From Undaria pinnatifida (lineage: Eukaryota > Sar > Phaeophyceae > Laminariales > Alariaceae): a stretch of 64,000 nucleotides of DNA. Positions 35,936 to 45,820 of the stretch are shown here, in pieces; the stretch's first letter is position 1, and every line of letters begins with the position of its first letter. The stretch spans positions 948,501-1,012,500 of the forward strand of contig JABAKD010000010.1 of the NCBI GenBank assembly GCA_012845835.1. Direction: 5' to 3'. The notes below the pieces were generated by a model. The model did no database searches and was not told the origin of the DNA. It saw only the letters and a list, made by a program, of their open reading frames with translations. The translations under genes and the position numbers were made by a program.

Positions 35936-37295
35936 AGTTCTTGACAACACACATGGCGTCGAGGGCACGATATTTGTTTCATGCCAGCTTACATACTGTG
36001 GATGTAGGTGTCAAGAGAAAAATTCAGTGTATTTTGCTGTTGGGTGAATTGTATAACGTGTACACTCTAGGGGGGACATGTAAGGGCATGTGCTCAATAG
36101 GAAAATTCGCCGTGTATTAAGAAGACGGCAGTTTTTTTTTTTCTTATCATAAATTTTGCCCTCGAGCTCAACTCGCGGGACGGACGTTTCGGGGCAGGTT
36201 TTAGTCAGGGAGGTTTTACTGGCTCCTGTTTATTGCCCGTTTACATGTTTATGTTTACGCAAGGTAGCCGCCGGTTCTAGAGTAACCTGTAACATTATTG
36301 TAACGACGTCAACTGGCAGACGGCAACACGTTTCAAACACGCGTATTTATCTTGGCGGGTGCCGCGCACCGTTCGCATTAGGGGGACTCGTCACGCTTGA
36401 GACAAGCCTCCTTCTTCTGCCCGTTCTCGTTCGGACAAGCTGTTCTTTCGAGTCAGGACACAGGGTACAGGGAGCACCCACAGTTTCCTATATCGGGTTT
36501 CTAGTGCAAGGAGCTTTATATCTCGCCCAAAACTCGGCCTTTAGCGACAACGTGGGCGTAACCCGATAAACAATCAACACAATACCAACACAATCCCATG
36601 AGTTGGTACGCTTGGGACACACAATGAACAATATTGATTGGATAAACACAAAAGGGGATCGCCAGTATATTGGCGAGTTTCTCGGTTGATCACCCCCAAG
36701 GGTCAGATCGTTTTGGACCGGAAAAGTACCCGCCTACCTGCCGTGGCATGCAAGCACACCGTTTTGGGCGACAATCGATGTTCAAGTGATGGTCCATCGA
36801 TGTTCAATCGCTTGGCGATGGAAAAACAGGCCGACGCGAAAAATTCCTAATCAATAATAGCTTGCGACGATGCAGTCGATCACCCAACTCTTGTACATTG
36901 CTTCTTGCACCACAATCAATCGTGTACACAGGGTTGCTTTTTGACCCAGACACTTTTATTTGGACGTTTCGTTTGTGGAATAACGCAGTACATCTACGAC
37001 TGAAGAATTGGTTCGAGTTGCAAGAACCGTTTTCGAAATTTGTCCGAGCATTCGTGCGCTCCTTATATTTCCGAACAAAGTAGCGTTGTTGGACGTACTC
37101 ACTCCATTGTCAGATTGCAAACGAGAATCCGTCGAAAAGATGGATCGGAGAATTTTGGGGGTTTCGTATATGTGTGGGATGGATCTCCACAACGGGATTT
37201 TGTGTTGTGGGTTTTTATGTGCCCGAATAATATCACTCTATTTTTCGACTCTATTTTTGCCTCTACCTTGTGTCTTCTCTGTGTCTCTTCTACGG

Positions 37296-37530
37296 CTACC
37301 ACGCCAAGGGCTACCACGCCCCATCTATATTGCAAGGGCTATCACGCCTTCACCACTGCACGGCTACCAAGCCTGTATATTTACATCCCGGCTACCACGC
37401 CACAGTTCCGAGCTCCATTTCCGGGTTATCACACCTGGGCTATCACGCTTCACCACACACGTAAATCGGGTTATCACACCCGCCTTAGTTAGTAGTTCGT
37501 AGTCTACCGATCACCGGCTATTACGCCACC
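37296..37530. repeat. Cluster of dispersed GGCTAYCACGCC 12-mers
   Basis: Copies or one- to three-mismatch variants lie near 37296, 37310, 37337, 37362, 37390, 37423, 37437, 37469 and 37517. Spacers of about 14-50 bases are not themselves repeated. A repeated word with unrelated spacers is unlike an ordinary minisatellite. Confidence 0.75.
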
Positions 37531-38289
37531 TTTCTCCTCCACCTACACCACCACCGGGGCGTCACACGTACCAACCTGCTCCACAAGCGTAACGGCATGT
37601 GTTCGTTGCACGCCAACTTGTTGAGTCGCATGCTTGTCCTTAAGAGGGTTGGTCTTTGTAGGTTGCGCTAGACTATGATGATACAGCAACGACGATGATG
37701 TAGGATAGTAGGGAGATACGCACAATAGGGTATTTAGGCTAAATTGTCGTGGGAAATTCATTGCGCAATGTCCGCGGTTGGATGGCATTTTCCATTGTGT
37801 TAGATGGAGCCTTGCTAACTTGATCCGTCCTTTTATGAGCGACTGGATTACATGGATGGCCGGCAAAGGGAACTTAATATAACTACATTATTGCATTTGA
37901 CCATCTGCGGGTAGCCTCGCCACCTCTGCCGCCCGTGCAACGGGTAAGCCCGCCACACTCCAAGAATCAAGAAATAGTTTTTGGTTGTGGCGGTCGACGA
38001 AAAAGGTGAAGATGATATACGAGTATTGCAAGAACAGGGGGAATCAGTGCGAAGGGTGTATTGACATTAACACAAGCAAACCGCAGAAAAGAGGCGAAGC
38101 GGCCTACCTCTAACACCGATCACCAATCTTGACAACGTTGTAGGGCTGCAAGCCCTCTGCCGTTAGAACCCCAGCTTGTTTGATCAACGGTCTGTGCGTC
38201 CTTTCCATACCGATTGTCGTCAAGTTGTCACAAAGACCTGTGCCTTTAGAGAAGAACTAACACTTAGTACGGAAAAACGCGCGGGCGAA

Positions 38290-38347
38290 GTACCACGCAG
38301 CTTGCAAGGTTGAGCATCGACCACTCAAGAGGTCAAACTCACCGCTG
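38290..38347 (+). repeat. Hairpin repeat family member
   Basis: CACGCAGCTTGCAAGGTTGA, GCATCGACCACTCAAGAGGTC and AAACTCACCGCTGACGCATT, with an AT-rich tail TTGAATTAGTTTAATAGAAA. Both arms are intact. Confidence 0.85.
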
Positions 38348-40387
38348 ACGCATTTGAATTAGTTTAATAGAAAGACAAGCGCGCGTAGGTGGTACCACCA
38401 GCGTGTGATTTAGGGTGGCTCACATAATAGCTCGGCGTGCCGAGCGCTTGAGAAGCCGGGAGCTCGCGCAGGTCGCTTGTATGTGGGGGGAGGGGGCTAC
38501 GGTAGGGAGGGTACCCCTCTTTCCCCTGGTACACAGGGTGTAGGCCCCGCGTGAGTGGGCCTGGTCTTCGATTTGCTTTGTTGGCGGAACGTGACTAGGA
38601 ATTTCAAACTCTACTACTATCGCGAAGTCGAAAAACGCAAACGCCTGTATATGACCGCAATGAACCAGGGTAGCCACTCGCGCGAGTTGCTCTTTTAGTC
38701 GCTGAAAAATGAGGCCCTACAAGTGACTTCACTACCGCAGTAAGAAATATAGAATCGCCTGGGGTAGCCCCAGCGTCGATTTAAATCCCCACCCTGTTTT
38801 TCCCCGAGGCAACGTGTCGCCAACTTCTTCTGATTATTTCGTGCTCTCGATGGATCGCCGAGTCTCATCTCTTCAGCGGACGGCATGATCTTGTTTTGAT
38901 GCGAGATTTTGTCTTGTTCACAACAGAAAAGGTCATCGAATGGTTGGATGCATGGAGATCTTCCTTTCCAAGAATACTCTAAAACAGAACATCTAACTTC
39001 CACAATATTTTCAGTAGAGATGAAATAAAATAAGAATAAACACGGCCACGAAGCAGATGGCACCCCAACCAATCGGCGTCGGGGCCAAACTGGGTTCTGA
39101 ATGCATCTGCTAGAAGGTTAGGGGCATTTCATTACACTGACATTTCCACCCAACTGCATCCAGCACAACCAATGTCCGTGCTAATGCTTCTTCTTAGAGC
39201 GACAATCTCTGTGGTCATAAACCACAAGACAGAGATACGATACGTACACATTGCAAATACTGTAAGGTGATTTGCCTATGCAACACCAAACGCAATGTAA
39301 ACGAAGGCGGGACAGAAGCAACTTGGTACGACCCAAAAAAGGCTCATAAATCGGGCACCCCACCACTGTACTTGGAGCTTGAATACGTGTTTTTTACATT
39401 TTACTGTTATTTCCAATACTTCGGTAGATATACCGTACGAGAGCTCTTCGATTAAGTTATATCATGGATTGACTGACAGGTTATTGACATTCTTATGGTA
39501 CGATGCGGTATCATATCGTATGATATGCTCTTGCGAAAGCGAATCGGTTATTGATATGTTCGCAGCGCCGTGATGGATTAGACTACTTGTTTACAATCAG
39601 ATAGCTCTGTTGATTAGTCCCTGCTAGTTTCAAATAGCCCTGGCCTTCGTGATTAGAGTATGAATACGAACATTCAATCGCACGATTTAGTCAACTTGTA
39701 CGTTGCTTACGTGTGTTGATTGCCTGCAATGCTGGCGTACGTGTTGATTATTGTGGACTTGAAGCTAGAGACTTGGTCGAGCGGTCAGTGTACTGCTTTC
39801 ATCAGTATGTCTTTGATTTGAGATTAGTATGTGGCCACCAGTGTATACTGGACTACATCAGTATACTGGGCGCGACTGCCTTGGATTCAGGGACTTTGGG
39901 CTTTGGGCAAGTGATGCAAACTTTTGGGGCCTTTTTCCGGGATTGCTCGCCGATCCCAGCGAGCAGGCCCGAGAGACTTCCCAAACGGCGGCAACATGAT
40001 GGGCGGAGGCACCGCCGCGAGCGCGTGACCGTCGGGGTCCTGCGGCGGAAGTCATCAGCCGCGGTAAAAAAAAAGCGATAACAAAACTTCGGTACGGTCA
40101 AGAATATGCACCAGGTAGCCGTCTGAGGAATAGCTAATACAGAGGCTAAACCCTACGAGAGGGGCTTAGAATACTGACGCCGCTACCGTACTAAATAGTA
40201 GGGAGTATACCGTACAGTATAGCCTTGGAAGCTTGTGCGTGTCGGCTATGTCGGCTATGATACCGACACCAGTTCCGGTGGGGGCACCAGTCGTCAGGGA
40301 GAGGTTGGTTGAGGGAGGAATTGCGTAGCTCTGGCGCTTCTGTCGTATCATGCACACGAACGCACTTTTGGAATATTACAGTACCAG

Positions 40388-40583
40388 GTATACTGTAGTA
40401 GCGGTCCCTCTATATTGCCGGTTAAGACGTGCCGGTTGCTCGCGATAGTGCGTGTGACATCGCTTGGCACAGATGCGAACAGACAGTAGTGGCAACAAGC
40501 GGGGTAGTACCGGTTGCTGCTACATTGTCGGTATTTCCGGCTGGCGCATATATACCGGCGCTGTGGAAGGACCACTATTGTAT
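40388..40583 (-). mobile_element. MITE-like element, copy b
   Basis: Left end GTAGCGGTCCCTCTATATTG, right end inverted AGTGGTCCTTCCACAGCGCC. On the minus strand the core reads ATCTGTGCCAAGCGATGTCA, as in the other copies. No coding capacity. Confidence 0.82.
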
Positions 40584-41432
40584 TGGTCAGGGAGATACCT
40601 TAATCGGGGCAAAGCCCCTCTAACGGAGCGTTGGCTCGAAACCACGTTGACAGCGTTCCGGTTGATAACAGCGCCAAGCGGCACAAACGCGGGCGACAAA
40701 GGAATAGATAGAGCCACATCAAATACATAACGGCAGATGCCCCAAGCAAGGAATTCAAAATGAGACGGTTTCTTCGCGTTTTCATTCCTCATCTCTGCTA
40801 CCTTGACCGAACGCACACTCACGAAAACTCGTCTGGCTCCGATCAAATATTGGTAAGGTAGACAGATAAAAGCATTCGACATGTACTACTAATAGTAGTT
40901 ATTTGCCTCCAGCAAGACAAGCAATTCAATTAAACTGCTTTTTCTCGATATTTCTCTCATCGATCCTGTTATCTGCTCCGTTGCACGAGGTGCACACAAA
41001 ACGATAACCCGTCTTGCACCTCAACATGGCTTCCAGCTGTACTATACCACTAGAGAGCGTATGTATGCGACACAATCTGCCGTCTAGCACCGATTATTGC
41101 TACAATACTTGGAGTATACCCCGAAAGAGCGTATACATGCGAGACAACAAACCCAAACGCCTTCCCAGGCACCGAAACCCGAAATTGGTCGCAGCTTTCG
41201 TTGGGCAAGGCCGAACCACAAGTCATCGACACACCAAACCACTAACTACTAGTTAATACAGTGGTGCACAAATCATAAGAGTCCAAACCCCATAGACTAT
41301 AACAGCAGCAGTAATAGCAGCAGTGCTCATCGTACGTTTGCCGCATTCGAGCCGTCATACACCATAGCAGCTGTGCTCACAACAACTTTGCCGCACTCCG
41401 GTCCCCACACGGCATACATAGTAGCAGTGCTC

Positions 41433-41633
41433 ATAGAGCAGTGGTTCCTCTAAAGTGCCGCTGCGTGCACTATAGAGGGAAATGCCGGCACTCTAGCGGC
41501 AACCACTGTACTACTACTCGGCACATTCCACTGGTTGCTGGTCCCATGTGTGCCAAGCGATTTCACCGGCACATATAGGGCAGCCGGCACCACTCAGCCA
41601 GCGCTACAGAGGGACCTCTACTGTAATATGTTT
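41433..41633 (+). mobile_element. MITE-like element, copy c
   Basis: Left end CAGTGGTTCCTCTAAAGTGC, right end inverted AGTAGAGGTCCCTCTGTAGC. The core is TGTGTGCCAAGCGATTTCAC. A second pair of GCCGCTGCGTGC/GCCGGCACTCTAGCGGC words near the left end suggests an internal rearrangement. Confidence 0.82.
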
Positions 41634-42058
41634 CCACATTCCAGTCCTCCAATACCATAGCAGCCGCGCTAATAACAGGTTTGACGTTACCAGACCTCGC
41701 CTGTGACCGAAAAGCAAAAACGTTCACGTCTACGAACGGCAGCCGTAAAGCTTTCCGGTGACAAGACGTCTACATAGGCCGGGAAAACAACCCCGCGCAC
41801 CACAACACGGCCAACGTGGTATCCTACGGCAAGCGAGCGTGGACGGGTCCTCTGCAGGGCATAGTCGGCGTGTGCTTGCTTCTTTCAAAACCGCACGGCA
41901 CTTCTACTCTACCTCGGCAAGAGCGTGAGGTGGGCGAAATATGTCTAAACCTGCACGACCTACGTACTCGCACGTCAAAGACTCGACAAAAAAAAGAAAA
42001 AAAGGACCAAAACGAAAAAGGAAATACAAAAAGTGTCTATTTTTGGTTCTTGGTTCTT

Positions 42059-45000
42059 CTACTTTTTGTCCTTTGGTCTTGGCTTGATCTCGTCATCTAG
42101 AACCGTGTGAACGAATATGTTGTTCGTCGCTTGAGGGTTAGCGTGCTCCACGCCCTGCGACCAGTCGTAGCTCATCGCGTACCTGGCCGGACAAAGGACA
42201 GATAAGAATTTCCGAAACAAGAAAGAAACGGGCAAACAGCAGAAGGGGGAACCAAGGCGCAACGAGTTTGCACATTGGAGAAATCAGCTTCCTGCTTCAT
42301 GATTTAGATCTTACAGACCACAGTAACTAAACGGGCTCACAAAAAGGGAGCGGGAAACAGGCACGAAGAGCCCAAACATCAGACAAATCAGATCCGAATT
42401 TCATTATCTACTGTGTAGACATTTCTAGAGCATTTTACGGGTCAGGTCGCTTATTGCGGATCGGGCTGAGTCCGGGTGATGAGACCCGACCCGCGAGAGT
42501 TGAAGCCCTCTTGCACTGGCCTTCCGAGCACCTCCCGGCTCGACTCCCGAGGGCTTGAAAAAATACTGACCCGACTCGTGGGCCGGGTCGTGACCTGTGA
42601 AAACGCTGGAAATTTCCGGATATACCGGTACAGCGTCGGAGGAAGTATGCGCAAAGAGCTTACGCATCGGACACTTAAAACCCCCAACTAAATTACCCAG
42701 ATATTCCATGGTCTAGCTATTTCGTGGCAGGTATATCCCTGATTTACACGATCCCCACGATCTAGATCGTGTTTGCTGGGTTGGGATTTGTATGGCACGG
42801 CTCTTGCGCACGTGTTGGCCCGGTGGGATTCGTGCAATACGGTTCTTGCACAACATATCATAGCGGAAAATAAAAGGACTCAGACCATCTAGTCTTAACG
42901 ATGTAGAAGCTGTCCTAGAAGCTGTCCTAATATAAAAAAATCAAAGAGTTACGGTAAGGATGCCACTGTCGATATTCATATCTTCGTGACAGCCGTTTTT
43001 GGGATCCAGAGACTGCGACCAAAAACACCAGAGCTGTTCGCGAGTCGGATCACTTCTCGCGGATAGCATAGACCGGGTCTGGGTGACCCGAGCCGGCACG
43101 AGATAATTGAATACCTCCTGCATCGATCCATTAGATTTCGAACACCTCCTGACCCGACCCGACTCGACCCACTGACTTTTTGAACACTTTTTGAGAACTT
43201 TTTGAATACTTTTTGAGCACTTTTTGAGCACTTTTTGAACACTTTTTGAACACCTCCTGGCCCGACCCGCGGGCGGGGTCACGATCCGTGTAAAGTCCCC
43301 ATAAGCACGAAGATGCCTGCTATGATAGACGTGCCTATAGACGTGGCACTTTTCGGGAAATGTATTTTCTTAACTACGGGAGTTCTTCGCCTCAAATCCT
43401 TCGGAACGTCGTTTTTTTGCGATGTTTTTCGTTTTTACTAACGTCATAGGATTGTTTCACCTCTTCGTGTCGCTTTCATTTTTTTCCACCTCTTCGTGAT
43501 ATGGTAAAGGTACTGTATATTACTGTATTTTACTGTTTATATATTGGTGTATAGATATTTGTGTATATATTAGTGTATAGGTATTGGTGTATAGATTAGT
43601 GTATAGATGTTAGTGTATATTGGTGTATAGATATTATTAATATTAATAGGGTATATTAGTGTATAATAGTGTATAGATATTAGTGTATACCAGGTAGATA
43701 TTAGCGTATATATTAGTGTATATATTAGTGTATAGGTATTAGTGTATACCTGGTAGATATTAGTGTATACCAGTAGATATTAGTGTATGTATATTAGTGT
43801 AGTGTATGTATACTAGTGTATATTATTGTATATTAGTGTATAAAGGTTCTGCAGTGAGGAATGAAGGAAAAATGATGCGCATGTCTACCGTACTATTAGC
43901 ACCATGCGTCCAAGAAATGCAGTATTACCACCAGCCTAAGAACAGCGCGCGACAGCAGTATGCCAAGTATATAAACATCGTAATGCTGTGCGTGTCATAC
44001 ACATGTTCCCTACCCTACACTTCCGACACATCCCCAGTTCCCGCTAAACGCGGCAAATGTAGGGAAAGCGGAAACCCACCCGAAGAGGCCACCGTCAGGG
44101 CTGAACTTGCAGACGGGAATTGTGTTTCCTTGCTTGAGATCGAACGCCTTGAGGCGCTGCCTGGAGTCCTTATCCCAGAAGTGGAAGTTTCCATCCGATC
44201 CGGCCGTGGCGAAGGTGCCGTACTTGTGGAACGCGATAGAGTTCACTGAGTACACTGCCGCCGGAGTGCCCTGTGAGGAAGCCTGACCGAGTACGGGTAT
44301 CGCAGATGCAACGAGGACGTTATCAGTAATCAGACGGGGGGAGGCGGCGGACGGGGGCGGGGATCGGTCGCCCACGGAATCGCGACAAGATACCCCGGCG
44401 CAAGGGGTATTTATTTGATCGTACTTTTGGGACGTGGTAGAGTGCACAGAGTACACTGCCGCCTGAGTGCCCTGTTGTTGCAGAGCATAGGTAGCCGCAA
44501 TCATGAGTAATTAGACGGGAAGCGGGAGGCGGGGGAATGATGCACACGGAACATGCCGTACTTGTGCAATGCGATAGAGTTCACCGAGTACACTGCCGCC
44601 TGAGTGCCCTACAAGTAGGAGCAATCGACGCGGTAATCGTCACAAACCAGACGGGGAGGGAGTGGGGGGGGGGCGGGGGTGCGAAGAGGGGGTGGGGGGT
44701 GTGCCGTACGGTGTATGCCGTACTTGTGAAACGCGATAGTTCACCAAGTACACTGACCGTAACCCGGTGACACTTGAAGGCAAAGCCGAGCTTCGTGGCG
44801 CCGTACGTAGTGACAGGCTTGTAGCCTCCCGCCTGCGACTTCGCGGCCTGTTCGCTGAAGTATTCGATACCCACACGGCCCTCGATAGACCCCACCGCAA
44901 AACCCCGCTGGTCCGGGAAGATGGACACGCATCTGCCGGCAACGACGACAACGCAAGTTCAATGTTGAACTTTCACGGAGTGTAGTGGAAGCAAAATCCC

Positions 45001-45786
45001 CCTTGAAGACGTTTGATTGGTCATGTCTCAATATAATATAACTCACTCAACTGTACTGAGCGACAAGACCCTCAACGGTACTGAGCGACCAGCTAATCAA
45101 CCTCGTTGGGAGGTCCTACGTAAACATAACCAACACCATGGTAACAAAACAAAAAATTTCTAACCATATCGCGCAGTACCTGAGATGAAAGGCCCCGACA
45201 GTCCTACAAATAAATGGTGAAAAAAGTGCTCCCTCTATTCAACGTATATAAATAGTGGCATGCGTCCCCCTTGCGTGATAATCGTCCTCGTCAACGAATG
45301 TCGCCGTGTTCGCCTGGCGGAGCAGGTGGCTTGCCGGAAAACACAACCACATAAATCTCGTTTTGGCGCTTTTTTTCAGACCTTGTTTGATACCGTAGCG
45401 GCGAGTCGGTCATAGTCTGCGGCGCCGGACCGTTATTCCAGGACCCTAGGTTGTACACGCATATCTGCCGGCGATGGAACAGGGTTAGGGTGGGGGTTAG
45501 AAAGGGTTGGGGTTAGGGTTAGGGTTAGGGATAGGGTCAGGGGCAGGGTAGGGTTAGGGTGGGGAGCCATCCGACGGTCGGTAGGGGTTTGCAGTTTTTG
45601 GGTTAACTAATGTTTACGTATTACCTTCTCACGTTCTGACGTTTTGATTGGTAGAGCGGTTGGACTCCTCAAGTGTGGATTTGTCGGTTAGTATGACAAC
45701 TTTAAGAGTACATTGGTTTCAGACTAGCCCATTAAAAAACTTCGTCAGAATGCGCGAACGAAAAGCCTTCCAAATCATGTTTCGGG

Positions 45787-45820
<34 letters not shown>

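Larger units (their letters stand above)
35171..42058. other. Intergenic region between convergent MORN and RAE1 genes
   Basis: No protein gene could be supported. It contains a CCAAT-type minisatellite (35620-35935), a cluster of GGCTAYCACGCC 12-mers (37296-37530), a hairpin copy (38290-38347), and two MITE-like copies (40388-40583 and 41433-41633). The last few hundred bases before 42059 are probably RAE1 3' untranslated sequence. Frames at 36156-36569 and 37008-37502 encode no recognised domain. Confidence 0.7.

Noticed and set aside
36156-36569. 137-residue plus-strand frame
   Set aside because: No domain, no splice context, no repeats of coding pattern; not supported.
39713-40081. 122-residue plus-strand frame ending in Arg/Lys-rich sequence
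   Set aside because: No homology recognised. A GC-rich patch on the opposite strand also stays open, so composition explains it.
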